Assembly: GCA_023678885.1 (NCBI GenBank) | Contig: CM042994.1 | Coordinates: 18,943,073-19,007,072 of the forward strand | Direction: 5' to 3' | DNA: 64,000 nt | Source of the DNA: Pogostemon cablin | Taxonomy: Eukaryota > Streptophyta > Magnoliopsida > Lamiales > Lamiaceae | The notes under the pieces: model-generated | What the model saw: only the letters and a program-made list of their open reading frames with translations | Database searches by the model: none | What the model was told of the DNA's origin: nothing | Translations under genes and position numbers: made by a program | Part shown: piece after piece, positions 21,306 through 32,639 of the stretch | Position numbering within the stretch: position 1 is the stretch's first letter | Layout: the number at the start of each line of letters is the position of its first letter

Positions 21306-23102
21306 TAGTAAAACTGGATTTATACTTGTTGCTCTATTTCATTTTTATAATTAGTTTGCAATTAATAATCTGCATTATTTGAAACTGTTGGCTTGATTAT
21401 TTCGTTAGTTTAATTCCTATTTTTGTGATATTAGGATCTAGGATCAAAATATCAAATTGACGAGTCCACCTAACATGAAATGAAGTATATATCTAGATAA
21501 TCTTAATTATTGGATTAAACTATAGTTTAATCTAGTGTACCTTAAAACTACCCTATATTATATCAAAATCAAATGGTTTTCTTAATTATGTTACATTAAT
21601 TGGCTAACTCATTTTTATATATAATTAGTATTGAGCCCGTGCGATGTACGAGATTGATTTAAATTATATACTATATATTAATATTAATTTCTTTTATTAT
21701 GTGAAATTTTACATTAAAATTTAATCTATTTATTAATTTTATATATAATTTAATTTATTATATATTAGAATAATATTTTTTTGTAAATTTAACATTAAAA
21801 AATTTTACATGTAATTTGTGAAATTTTCAAAAATTTTATATTATATAATTCTTTTAAGTTATCTCCAATTGTTAACGGTGATATTTAGCGCGACACTAAT
21901 GGTGTACTCAAAATTGATAAACTATCAATTCATTAGTAAAATATTCTATTCTAAATCATGATACTTCTTTTTTTGCTTTTTAAATAGGATCTATCCAACA
22001 ACATTCACACTCAGTAGTATTTATATTAATTCTAATGATATGACGACTATCGATTATAGTTAAAAATAATCTTAGAGCATTAGTTATGTTATTCTACTAT
22101 GTTCTCTTAATATCTTGTATTGGTTTTGTTGTATTTTGGGTATATCTTATGCCCTTTTATAATAACAATTCATTTTTTTTACCAAAAAGAGAAAGTTAAG
22201 GAATGATGTAGAAAATAACTTAGAGAGAGAGTAAAGTTGTGGTCCAAATTTTCTATTCTACAATGTATTCTACTTGATTATTTGTAACTTATTTTTTATT
22301 TAAAATAATATAAAAAAATCAATAAACATTGATGAATAGAAAAATGGAATAGGTATTTTGATAGATTTGATGTTGCAGATGACTATCTTTGTTATGTTCA
22401 TTAGGAACTTGATATTTTGTAGAAGAGACTCTCTCACAACATTAATTTTTTAAATTTCAAATTGACTTCTTTATTGAAATGTATTAAAAAATAATTGACA
22501 TGTAAAAATAAATAAATAAATACAATTTTAAAATGTGAGCTTATAAAGTAAAACATTATATATCATTTTAACAAATATATACATTAAATCTTAAAAATCA
22601 AACTCATAAGAATTGATTTCAATGAAATATTAAAAATATAAAATCGTAAGAATTCAAATCATATTTTTTCAGGTCCAACATAAATTTTTAAGTCCCTAAT
22701 TGATAGAAAAAATAATTCAGGCCCGTATTGATTGTTTATCCATTTTTCAGGCATTGAATAGATAAAATTCCATAAATAAATATAAATTGTAAAATTTGAA
22801 CTTTAAAACACTACATCCTTTCAATAATAATTGTACATAAATTAAAAATATAAACCCATGAGAATTTATTTCAATGAGCTATTAAAATTTAAATTCATAA
22901 GAATTCAAATCATTACCAACCACAAAATAGAAATTTACACTTAACATCAAATTTTCAAGTACTTATTAAAAATAATGTATATCTAAAATAAAAGTATCTT
23001 TTAATAGGTTAATTATGTTGGAAATTTTTTTATATCTCTTTTAATTATGAAAATTTATTCCCAACGTTATAAAATTTAAAAATTTTATTGGATGTTGAAT
23101 AA
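21306..23102. other. AT-rich intergenic DNA with a Helitron terminus
   Basis: Apart from the Helitron-like end at about 21625 the stretch is very AT-rich, with no protein-like frame. Two segments sharing AATTCAAATCAT(A/T) with preceding TTAAAATATAAA-like text (about 22630 and 22890) look like a diverged direct repeat. Confidence 0.5.
21625..21655 (-). mobile_element. Helitron 3' terminus (minus strand), 5' end not located
   Basis: Read on the minus strand, the sequence is CTCGTACATCGCACGGGCTC followed by AATACTAA and then T. This matches the plant Helitron 3' end: an imperfect GTAC/GCAC-GGG hairpin, then a CTRR terminus at an A/T insertion point. The 5' TC end would lie to the right, but I could not place it. 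Confidence 0.5.
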
Positions 23103-23104
23103 TA

Positions 23105-23136
23105 CTCCCTCCGTCCCAAACTCGTTGTCCTACTTA
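23105..23136 (+). repeat. Left terminal inverted repeat of the MLE
   Basis: 32 bp beginning CTCCCTCCGTCCCAAACTCG, matched in inverse at 26875-26906 with three mismatches. Confidence 0.93.
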
Positions 23137-23468
23137 CCGTTTTTGTCCGTCCCAAACTTATTATCTTATTCCAAAAAAGGAAAATTTTTATCACTAAAAT
23201 ACCCCCCTCATATGCTAAATTTACAAAATATCCAACTCACTTAAAACACTAAAACATTAATTAACCTATCTAACAATACACTTAATTAAACCCACTAACA
23301 CACGCACTAAACATATCACACACACACACAAAACTGGTGAGACACAAACCCTAATCACTAATCACTCCCTCACTCTCTCTCATCTGTCATTCTCCTCTCC
23401 TTCTTCTCTCTTGTGTTCTTGAGCAATAACCCTAGAAATCTAAATCTGACGCTCTCTGTCCTTTAAGC

Positions 23469-23840
23469 TTGGTTGTTTCCTCTCTCGGCAAAACTTCCCC
23501 GACAGATTCCGACCCATTGCCAGTGGTCCAGGAGTCCTTGGGGGTGGAACCCTCAGTCGCCGTCGTGTTTTCGGCGTTGATGTTTCTTGATTTCTCCGAA
23601 TTAAATACGTACATCATGGATTCGGTGTTGATGGTTCTCGATTCGGTCTATGGAGAAGTCGATTGGCTAGATCCAGTGTTGCGGGTGGCCGATACGTACG
23701 ATTCTGAAGTCAGCGGCCTGGATCCAGTGATGTTTGTGCCCGATACGTGCGATTCTATTGTCGGCGGCCTGGATCCAGTGTTGATGGTTGCCGATGATTT
23801 TGATGAGAATACAGTCATCCATTGCTCTCTCTCTCTGTAG
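23469..23840 (+). CDS. Unrecognised ORF with 17-residue repeats inside the MLE
   Basis: A 123-codon frame on the strand opposite the transposase. From about 23667 it contains three units of 51 bp that start CT(A/G)GATCCAGTG and encode LDPV-x-x-V-x-DT-x-DS repeats. A CT-rich leader lies upstream (about 23365-23420). I do not recognise the protein. It could be captured host sequence or random coding in repeat DNA. The in-frame repeat length (a multiple of three) slightly favours past translation. Confidence 0.3.
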   Translation: MVVSSLGKTSPTDSDPLPVVQESLGVEPSVAVVFSALMFLDFSELNTYIMDSVLMVLDSVYGEVDWLDPVLRVADTYDSEVSGLDPVMFVPDTCDSIVGGLDPVLMVADDFDENTVIHCSLSL

Positions 23841-24029
23841 ATCTCGGTCCGATTTTGCCTGAAATAGTGGATCCACCGGTCTCCATCCCTTGTGAAATGA
23901 CTGATGACTTCCGCGACTTCATTTGGAGTGGATCCGCCTCTGCTTCCCTGCGTGTCGGTAGACCCTACTCCCTTATTTTTGCTCTGGGTGTCTTATTTGC
24001 TCTTCCCTGTCCCTTGGATTTTTTTATAT

Positions 24030-24420
24030 TTGAAATAGAGGCCCTGTGAGGTCAGTTTTTGTGATGGGGGCTTGATTGGTGTTCTGTTGAACTTGATTGG
24101 TGGCCCTGTGTGGTCTTATGATATTTTTATATGAAGTGCTTGCCCTGTGTGGTCTTATAATGTTCTGTTTTGGTGTCCTTGCGATTGGAGCTTGATGTTT
24201 TTATGTGAAGTGGTGGCCCTATGTGGTCTGTTGAGCTTGATTGGTGTCCCTTTTGTGGCTTGTTCTATGATAGCCCTATGAGGCATTGGTGCATATATGT
24301 GGCTATGCATAATTGTATCTGTTGAGCTTGGTTAATAACCCTGTGACGATTTTATTCCGAGGGCCTGTCAAATCGTTGCCTTATTGTTGGTATACTGAAA
24401 ACCTTTCTTGATGCATATCT
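24030..24420 (+). repeat. Irregular GGCCCTGTG-type repeats in the MLE
   Basis: GGCCCTGTG(T/A)GGTC and close variants recur about five times between 24040 and 24300, mixed with repeated GCTTGATTGGTG blocks. The spacing is irregular. No function is apparent. Confidence 0.6.
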
Positions 24421-24685
24421 AAGTCACCAACAACGTTTTGTAAACCTGTTTAGGAGACTTAGACATTTGTCTATAATGAAATTAAATAAAGCACCATGTT
24501 TAAGTCACCAACAAGTTTTTTAAACCTGTTTAGGAGACTTGGACACTTGCCTATAATGAAATTAGGTAAAGCACAATGTCTAAGTCACCAACAAGGTTTT
24601 TAAACCTGTTTAGGAAACTTTGAACATGTGTGCTGAACTTAGAGTCACCACAAGGATTATAGACCTTGTTAGGAGACTCAATTAC
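24420..24685 (+). repeat. 80-81-bp tandem repeat in the MLE, about 3.3 copies
   Basis: TAAGTCACCAACAA...TTTAAACCTGTTTAGGA begins at 24420, 24501 and 24581. A decayed fourth unit (AGTCACCACAAGG) starts near 24643. It lies just 3' of the transposase coding end. Confidence 0.85.
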
Positions 24686-24868
24686 CCGATGATGATATTG
24701 TTCTGAAGGTAATACAATAATCAGAAAATTCATTATGCATCAAGTATGTTTACAACTTAAACATCTTCAAAACAACAAAAAATATCCTAATATCTATTGT
24801 TTAAGTTGTAAACATAAAAAAGCATTACCCAAAAATCAATATCCCAGGTTGTTCATGAGGTCTGAGAT

Positions 24869-26303
24869 GTCTTAAACTGGTTTATAGACATCGCCTTCTT
24901 GCATCAACCTGTTTATGCATCCTCTCACCAATTCTTCATCAATCTCCAAGGACATAGGCAATGCACCATGTCTCATTAACCTTCCTTTTCCAATGTGGGG
25001 CACTTTGTAGTTAATTCCTCCATCCACTTTCATAATCTCAATGAGGCAAGCTTGCAAACTAAGAAACACATTGTTTAAAGTGACAGCTGTCATGTCTTCA
25101 TAAGCATTGTTAACATTTTTCATCAAATCTTCAACATTCTTGCTTCTTGTTTTAAACTGTAATGACTGAATGGCTTTGAAAATGCCCAAGTCATTAATAT
25201 TAGTGTCTGGTGAGAGTGGAGGTTGGCATACAAGTATGATATTAAACCCATCAGACCTTGCAGCCCTCTTAAAATCAAGGTCACTATCTTTAATGTGGGG
25301 CCTTGCATTATCCTGTTGTATCCATATGTCCTTCCCCAAACATGAAGGCCATTTAGATTTGATTGCTGGTATAATCTGTCAGGTCCACCAAATTTTGCAT
25401 GTTAGTGTTGCCCTTTTGATCAAACAAAGATAAGGTGACTAAATACATGCAAACTATAGGATGATGACCTTATCAATAAGGTCTGACTATTACCTGATTC
25501 ACTATGCAATCTTTGATAACTTATTTGTTGACTATGTCAATAGGCTTTGTTTCCATAGTTCCTCTTACCCTATTCTTTGAGTTTTTCCTTGCCGGCTCCA
25601 CTGTTGTGAATGGGAAAGTTCCAATTTTCCCATCAAATAGGACCTGTCCTTCACTATCAAACAATGGTCTTGACACCGCACACATAAACATGATTTTTTG
25701 GATAAAATTTTTAGACTTACATGTTCTATGTGGTTCTATCTCACCAGGAACCATGTAATACCTCTCAGAAACTCTAGTAAGAAATTACCATTTTTCATCT
25801 ATGTGCACTACATTATGTATTTCCTTGAACTTAAGCTTTTTTGCATACCTGTCATAGTAGATGGCATCCAAATAGTAATTTAGCCTTTGAAGCTTGTTTT
25901 TCGGAGTTTGCTCAGGCTTGATTGCGTTTGTGTGTGCCCTAAGAGAACCTCCTTTAACCCATCTGTCCACTGTTGATTTGCTCACACCTATAACTGTTGA
26001 TAGATCTCTAATTGTTGATCTACTTTAAAATGGAATACTCTTCACTTTATCAGCATCAAAGTGTACCCTTTTGGAAATTGATACATCAGCTTTCTTGGAG
26101 ACAAGGTGTATTGGTTTCCCTTCCTCCATTTGTTGCTTTACAATGGCCCAAATACGACCTACAGTCCTTGTAGATACATTGAATACAGCTGCTGCTTCCT
26201 TTGCCTTTCCATGATCAATCTTCCCATCTTTAGTGTGCCTAATCAAAAACTGTCCTATTAAATTTTTTCCTGTGGAAAGGTGAGAACTTGTGGTGGTTGC
26301 CAT
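24869..26303 (-). pseudogene. Mariner-like transposase (DD39D), one intron, three stops
   Basis: Exon 1 is 25494-26303 and exon 2 is 24869-25375. An intron (25376-25493, GT...AG) in phase 0 brings the frames together, giving 438 residues, usual for plant MLEs. The N-terminus has helix-turn-helix text (KEAAAVFNVSTRTVGRIW), a second HTH reads STVIGVSKSTVDRW, and the catalytic triad is D in HIDEKW, D in QQDNARPH and D in NDLGIF. The last two are separated by exactly 39 residues. Such enzymes cut at the TIRs and insert at TA. In-frame TAA codons lie at 26025-26027, 25785-25787 and 25521-25523 (residues about 93, 173 and 261). No frameshift is needed. The start ATG lies about 600 bp inside the right end. 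Confidence 0.9.
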
Positions 26304-26874
26304 TAATGCATTTCCATTAATGAAAATTAATACACTGATACCTGTTTTTATCCTTGATAAATTGGGAGGAAACTAAAAAGAGGTTGGGCAGTCGAAGAGA
26401 AAATTTCTGGCAGGGCTGACCAAAACTGTTGGAGGGAATTTTTTGATGTGCCAAATCTTTTTGGAGGGATTTGTAAGATTGTGGCAAGATTTTTCGAGGG
26501 AACCACCAATGATGATGCATGCATAAATCTGAGGTGTAATATGTATTTTTTTAAAACCATCCATCCAACTCAAGTTTGTAATAGTCTAGGTATTGTGTAA
26601 TAGTGTAGGTATTTAAATTTATTATTGTAAGCTTGATTATTTAAAATTTCGTATTTGTAATTTTGGAGAATGATATGTATGCATCAACAGATCACATTTT
26701 TAGTAGGATAAAAATTTCCCTATTTTTTCTGTATTTTTTTTTTGGTAATTTTTTTGAATTAACACTAATGATTTAGTTAATCCAAAAACTCCCCAAATGA
26801 TTTGGACAATTTTACCCTCACATAATAGAGTTGAAAAATAAAAAAACAACTTTTCTTAAACTTTGTATCTACAG

Positions 26875-26906
26875 TAAGTAGAACAACGACTTCGGGACGG
26901 AGGGAG
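26875..26906 (-). repeat. Right terminal inverted repeat of the MLE
   Basis: Inverse of the left repeat, reading GGGACGGAGGGAG at the outer end on the plus strand. It is followed by the TA target duplication. Confidence 0.93.
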
Positions 26907-26908
26907 TA

Positions 26909-27839
26909 TGTATTTTCTACGTATTCTGATTGAAAAAAAATAATATCATATAAAATAAATTAATTAAATATAGAGCAAATTAAATCTTACAAATAAAATA
27001 TTTTATTTATTAGAAACTTTTGTATATTAACCAAGATGTTAATATACATATATAATAAATATTTAATTATATAATTAATGTACCAAATATTATTAATAAA
27101 TACATATCCTTATACATATAATTGTAGTTTTTTTAAGTTGATTATTAATATTTTCTTCTTAATATTTTTTTTTCATTTAAAAAGAAAGGTATTAATTACT
27201 AAATAATACCATTCGCGATCTTTAAAAATTATATGTAGCGATAATTAGTAAAATAATATTTGATTCGCTTTTAAGCTTGGATAAGCTACGGGGTAATATA
27301 ATAACAACTTAGTCATATATTGAAATCCAAACTTCTTACGTAAATGCAATGTATTAAATAATAAAATGATTGCATAACATTGGATGTTTGGACCAATTTT
27401 TATTACACTCTTAAACTCTTAATTTCTTTCTTTAAAGATATTTTATATAAAGAATTGAAAATAAAATTATAAAATATATAAGAATATCTAACACAGTCCA
27501 AAACAAAAATTTAGTGTCAATTATTTAAATTTAAGATAAGTACTATATGATTCAAAACTTGTCACTTACAATCACTTTAAATTACATTCTATGCTACAAC
27601 CATAAATATAGGAGAGTTTTTATTCATTTAAAATAAATATACTGGATATATAATAGCTTCAATTTTAAGGTAAATATATAAGATATATTTCAAATAGCTA
27701 GGAAGCAATTGTTTCCAATATTTACTCTCGCAATCGTCACAAAAAAGATTTGTGAGTGAGCATTGCAATTCCAAGCTGATTAGATAAAATACAATTAGAT
27801 GAGAGGATGCATAATCATGAAAAAATTTTATAGTATAGC

Positions 27840-27842
<3 letters not shown>
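26909..27842. other. AT-rich intergenic DNA, no gene seen
   Basis: No reading frame, RNA gene or terminus is supported. Confidence 0.55.

Positions 27843-27926
<84 letters not shown>
27843..27926. repeat. (TA)n microsatellite
   Basis: An uninterrupted TA dinucleotide run of about 84 bp. The 111-residue open frame that crosses it is an artefact of the repeat. Confidence 0.97.
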
Positions 27927-27929
<3 letters not shown>

Positions 27930-28935
27930 GATGAATAAATAGATAAACACAACTCAATTTCAAAAAGGGTGAGGCTATTTACACCCCTAAAATTTCTTTA
28001 TACACCCCAGAATATAATTTAATTTATATATTTTCTAAATATATGAAAATATGGACATTTATACCCTTTCTTCCTTAAATAAATGAGTCTAATGTTCTCA
28101 ATCTGCGTAAAATTTCTCTTACATATTTAGGGTTGAGAGAATATTATAGAACTGCTAATTCTTGGTTTAACTTTAAACCGCATAACAGTCGATTTAGATA
28201 AAATTATTATCCAGAAAAGAATTCATACGTTGTTTTTTTTAAGATTTTATACTCCTAATCAAATATACTCACACGAATCTATTTACAAATACTAAAATCT
28301 AAACATTTTGTACCATAAATTAGTATACAAAATATGTAAATAATTTAAAATCCTATTTTGCTTGATTTTGAATTATTTTTAATTTTTGAAATTTTAATAT
28401 ATAAATGTATATATATGGATTAGAAGCAAATGCAAATGCAAATTATAAACCTTTAAGATATCTAATCATTTAAAGATTGACAAGGATATAATCATATAAT
28501 TGATCAACATGAAGATTGAGATATTTATATTATGATGTTATGATGGATGAGTTTTGAATAGACTTATAATTATGTTTTGAGCTTTGTGATTGACCTTTAG
28601 AACTAGTAAAGTTTTTGTGATTTAATTTGTGTTATTTGAGGATAATTAGACTTACATTGTTTTATTTGAGATTCTTAAGAAATAATATATAATTAGTAAA
28701 CGTTATGTTGTTTGATTAATGATCTTTGTTTTTGTTTCATTGTTCATGGAGCTATTTTGTAAAATCTATATTTATATTTTAATTATCTAATTGATATTAT
28801 AGATTTTGTAAGAGCGTCCATCATTTAGATATTTTATTTTCAAATAATGATAATGATAATTATAATTTTACAACCGTCCATCATTTTGATATTTTATTTT
28901 TAAATAATGATAATTAGAATAACATCGTTAAAAAA
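27927..28935. other. AT-rich intergenic DNA, no gene seen
   Basis: The only structure noticed is a near-duplicate, GTCCATCATTT(A/T)GATATTTTATTTT, at about 28815 and 28865. Confidence 0.55.
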
Positions 28936-28944
28936 AAAAAAAAA

Positions 28945-29097
28945 GAGGCGGGTTGACCCGCCATAACCCGCCACCCGCTTTTAAATGGGTTGGGCCTAGC
29001 AATTCTAGCCCGTACCCGCCTAGGCCCGCCCCGCATAAACCCGCCAAAAGGCGGGTTGAGGTTGGTTTTGGCCCTCCCCCGGCCCGTTTCGACGGCT
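28945..29097. repeat. GC-rich inverted-repeat island (GGCGGGTT/AACCCGCC)
   Basis: An isolated GC-rich patch in AT-rich DNA. It starts with the palindromic GGCGGGTTGACCCGCC and ends with AACCCGCCAAAAGGCGGGTT, with further CCCGCC motifs between. It looks like the end of a foldback DNA element. It abuts the truncated Stowaway copy at 29101. Confidence 0.5.
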
Positions 29098-29100
29098 CTA

Positions 29101-29557
29101 TCTAAATACGGAGTTTAAGAAAAGTCACTTTTGACTTACTTTTGGGGATAATATTATATTTTTGGGTAATAAATACTCCACCCGTCCGCTTTCAAGGGTA
29201 TCATTTTTTCCATTTTAGGCGTCCGCCCCCAGTCTCATTTCCTTTTTTATCCACACACACCCACTAATACAATTAAAAAATAGGACCCACACCTCCACTA
29301 ATACAACTACCCACTACACATTAAATAACAATACTCTTTAATCTCCGTGCCCAAAAGCAAATGACACCCTTGAATCCGGACGGAGGGAGTAAATGATAAA
29401 ATATGTTATGTGTGTTTAAAAGGTGATGACAAATTTGAAATTAAAGTATATTAGAGGGATATTAATTTATTGCTTTTTTTCCTTTTATAAAAGTGTGAAA
29501 TTGAATTTAGGACGAATCCAAACGAAGATTGTGAAGTTGAAGTTGGGACGAAGGGAG
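29101..29557. mobile_element. Truncated Stowaway-like element split by a nested MITE
   Basis: The right end GTTGGGACGAAGGGAG (TA at 29558-29559) and the body resemble the element at 30441-30722: AATAC(G/A)GAGTTTAAGAAAAGT, then GTAATAAATA, then ATGTTATGTGTGTT. The left end is missing and the body is interrupted at 29176-29389 by another MITE. Confidence 0.65.
29176..29389. mobile_element. Stowaway MITE nested in another
   Basis: CTCCACCCGTCCGCTTTCAA at the left and TTGAATCCGGACGGAGGGAG at the right are inverted. TA flanks lie at 29174-29175 and 29390-29391. It is 214 bp. Its age must be less than that of the element it interrupts. Confidence 0.82.
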
Positions 29558-29687
29558 TATTTGTTTGAACACTTTCATATGTATCAAAATGATACCCAAA
29601 AAGTAAGGAACAGTGATTCCTCTACTTTTTGGGTACTATGACATTTATTCTAATAAAAAATAATTGTAAGATATTTTTATGTATTCA

Positions 29688-29890
29688 CTCCCTCCATCCT
29701 ACATAAACATTTACAATTATTTTTTGCACTTATTAAAAGATATAATATTTTAATGTGTAGTTAGGTAAGAAAAATATTATTTAATATAAAGAAGTGTGCA
29801 GTTATATTAGTGTTGTATGTAGCCCTATATGAAATAATTAATTGTTTTTGTATATGTCTAATAATAATAATTATAAAAACAATTATTTAC
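29688..29890. mobile_element. One-ended Stowaway fragment
   Basis: CTCCCTCCATCCTACATAAACA is a typical left end, but no matching right end was found. The right limit is approximate. Confidence 0.4.
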
Positions 29891-30440
29891 TAAAACAATT
29901 AAACAATAAAATACAATTGATTCCATTACTCAAACAAACCTAACGAAATAAAAAATTATTCTTATTATCTACCGAACAATACATTTTAAAATATCTTATA
30001 TATTCACATTCCTCTCAGTATCATTCTTATATCCATTCTCATTAGAAGATAACAAACACCCCCTATTAATCTTTATTCAAAACTAGTTCTGCTCTCAAGA
30101 ATTACGGTAATTGTTCCACAATGTTATGAATATGAAGAATGAATGACAATTTAAAATTAAATAACTTTTAAAATTATTAGATGAACTGTAGTTTCCTTTT
30201 TAGGATTAGTAGGATTTTATGATACAAACAAATTAAGAAAATGTAAAGAATTCCGTGCGGAGAAAATAATTTTCTTTGTCAAATATAATATGGAAGAAAA
30301 AAGTATACAAGCCCAACTCCTACTCAACAGTTGCACAAATGAATGAAATATTCAAGCACCAACTCGAATATATATGGAAGAAAAAAGTATAAATTCAGGA
30401 GGTGATTGGGGGTATTAGGTTGGTTAATGGAAAAGAAGTG
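29891..30440. other. AT-rich intergenic DNA, no gene seen
   Basis: No coding or RNA signal was noticed. TATGGAAGAAAAAAGTATA occurs twice (about 30289 and 30372). Confidence 0.5.
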
Positions 30441-30722
30441 TTCTCTCCGTCCTGGATTTATGTTCACCGACACTATAAATACAGAGTTTAAGAAAAGTTA
30501 CTTTTTGACCAACTTTATTAACTTTTTAGGAGTATTGTAATATTTTTAGGTAATAAATAAATTATAAAGTATGTTATGTGTGTTAGGTGAGAGTTAGTAT
30601 TTTTGAAATTATTATAAATTATGAGGTTGTTGGTTGATGTAAAGTTTCTTTTTTTGGTGGTGAACATAAGTGTGGGACGAAGAAAAACGGAAAGTGTGAA
30701 TATAAGTATGGGACGGAGGTAG
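30441..30722. mobile_element. Stowaway-like MITE
   Basis: The left end CTCTCCGTCCTGGATTTATG pairs with the complement of the right end CATACTTATATTCACA-type sequence next to GGGACGGAGGTAG. The right TA is intact and the left reads TG. It is 282 bp. Confidence 0.7.
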
Positions 30723-31376
30723 TATATTAATTCTCTATTGTTGATGCTTGTTTAATTTAATGAGAATTAAAATTCATCAAATCATTCAATTAATTCAATA
30801 ATTAATCTTCGCCCTTTAATCACTTTCAATTACATTGCAATTAACTTCTTTAATGATATTCCATTGTTATTTTGATTGGAGAATTCAACTCAAGCTGCCC
30901 CTCAATAATATATCAAATCATCAAATTTAAACCATCAAAATCAGTGATGGACTCAAGATTTACGTTTGGTAGGGATGTAATCGAATCGAACCGAGTCGAA
31001 CACTGCTAGGTTTGAGTATCGTTTTTTAAGGAATTATCGAACTAGAACTCGAGTTCGAACTCAAACTCAAACTGTTTGTTAAGTCTCATGAACGTGTTTA
31101 CAAACAAATAAAGCAACTTATTTGTAAATATTTTTTCATGAACATTTAAATATTTTTGTTCGTAAATATTAAAAGAACATTTGATTTATAAACATTTAAT
31201 GTTATTCATAGACAAAGACTTACATACTCCAGTTTTTTTTTTTTTTTTTAAATTGGTGCAACTGGATCTCATACGTAATAAATCCACTAATCGGATCTGG
31301 ACGCATACACATTCATTCTCTTCCCCAAATCATGCCACATCACAGACTTAATCCCAATCTTCGATAAAACCTTGAT

Positions 31377-31541
31377 CCGAATTCTCTGCAGACGCGAACT
31401 GGAGGGTCTAGACTGAGCGACAGGCGGCGTCGGCGCCGGCGCCGATAGCCGCTCGTGTGCCGGAGAGCCCGTGAGCTTCTGAACGACGTCGCAGAAGTCA
31501 TTTTTGTTGGATGTTGTACACCGGCGGCTGCTGTGATTAAG
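31377..31541 (-). pseudogene. HAIKU1-like (VQ14-type) VQ-motif gene fragment
   Basis: Within a longer open frame (31287-31673) residues 57-69 read NKNDFCDVVQKLTG, the plant VQ motif F-x-x-x-VQ-x-LTG. This is followed by SPAHERLSAPAP and SSRLQRIR. From memory, that combination is typical of HAIKU1/VQ14, a WRKY-binding regulator of seed size. The sequences on both sides do not continue the gene, so only about 55 residues were captured. It is probably not functional, although the frame is open. Confidence 0.72.
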
Positions 31542-31689
31542 GCTGATTCTGGCACGAATTAGGGTCGAGAAGTGAAATAGCCGGAGTAGGAGAAGATGAC
31601 GGCAACGGCAAAGACAAAGACGACGACTTAACAGTGGAGGGAAGAGGGCCGGGCTTTCGACTGGGCTTAGCAATCTTATGCAAAGATTG

Positions 31690-31766
31690 GAGCTATGGGA
31701 GGGGCATCAATGCTCAGATGGCTTGTTTAGGAAACGATTGTGGGGAGGGACTTTTGGAGAAGTTTA
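31690..31766 (+). pseudogene. Possible protein-kinase P-loop fragment
   Basis: One plus-strand frame reads GGTFGEVYKR immediately before a GT that could be a splice donor. This resembles the kinase Gly-rich loop (G-x-G-x-FG-x-VYK), but the first Gly of the loop is Trp and no further kinase sequence follows. It may be chance. Confidence 0.25.
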
Positions 31767-32200
31767 TAAGAGGTTAATTTTTTAAATTTTTTTGTGGGTT
31801 TGATTTTATTATTGTTCTAGTGATTAAGTTTTATGCGGGAATTCAGAATCTCTGTTGTGTTTTTGAGGGAGCTCATTGGAGTGAAGATTTCTACTTTCTA
31901 TAATAGCTGTTGAATGATTTAAGGTGGATCTGATGTGTTCTTTGTTCTTTGTTGTGATGGGTGTTGTTAATGTTAGAGGAGAATTCTATGGTACTACTAT
32001 TGTATTGTTAGATTATGTTTTTGTTGCAATTAATCTTTCGGAAGAAGTTACCTTGAGCTATGTAGTCAATGTTTTCATGCTTTGCCATGTGATTTCTGAG
32101 AAATTGAAGTTGTTTTAATGTTGCTTGTAGAACACTGTTCTTTTGAATTGAGTTGAATGCTGGATTATGTGTGGTGACATGGGGTTATCAACTAAATTTA

Positions 32201-32437
32201 TTAATTGGTTCTTTCTGCGAAATCATGTGATTGCAAACCTTTGTGCTGGGTGGAACATATGTCTCTGGACAATGAAACGGAGTTGGAGACGGTGAGAATG
32301 GGAAATTTTTTGCCGATTTGCGAGAATGCTGAAGTGATTTCCTTTGCATGCCTTATTCCGGCTTCGAAACCGGTCACCCGTTCCGATACAGCAAAAAAAA
32401 ACTCAGACTGAACCTCCAGATATTTGGGACGTTGCAT
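32201..32437 (-). other. Unrecognised open segment, possible captured exon
   Basis: Open frames on both strands (78 residues minus, 68 residues plus) cover a less AT-rich patch. I do not recognise either protein. Base composition like the neighbouring captured fragments suggests another piece of host gene. Confidence 0.3.
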
Positions 32438-32639
32438 CCAAACAAGATTGGAGCATGCTTACAAAGAAAACGTAGTCTAGATGAGCTCTATTTCAATTAA
32501 AGCTCTTTCAAGGGCGGTTTATTTCTTTGGGCCGCGCTCTTTAATATTTGGCTTTGCAATCCCCTCAACACCTTAATCCTTTATCCCCTTCTATTTTCTT
32601 TTACATTTAATAATAATAATTCGTAGTTTAATGAAAATT

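Larger units (their letters stand above)
23105..26906 (-). mobile_element. Full-length plant mariner-like element (MLE, Stowaway-related)
   Basis: The ends are 32-bp inverted repeats beginning CTCCCTCCGTCCC with three mismatches, flanked by TA at 23103-23104 and 26907-26908. It encodes a DD39D transposase on the minus strand with one intron. It is 3802 bp long, within the usual range for plant MLEs. Its termini share the CTCCCTCCGTCCC core with the Stowaway MITEs in this window, so a relative of this element probably mobilised them. The transposase has three in-frame stops, so this copy is likely inactive, but target duplication and ends are intact. The left 1.7 kb, downstream of the transposase, holds repeats and a plus-strand frame. 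Confidence 0.93.

Noticed and set aside
25170..25883. Plus-strand frames inside the MLE
   Set aside because: They overlap the transposase, whose catalytic motifs fix the coding strand as minus.
27628..27963. 111-residue minus-strand frame rich in Ile-Tyr
   Set aside because: It reads through the (TA)n microsatellite and has no other coding feature.
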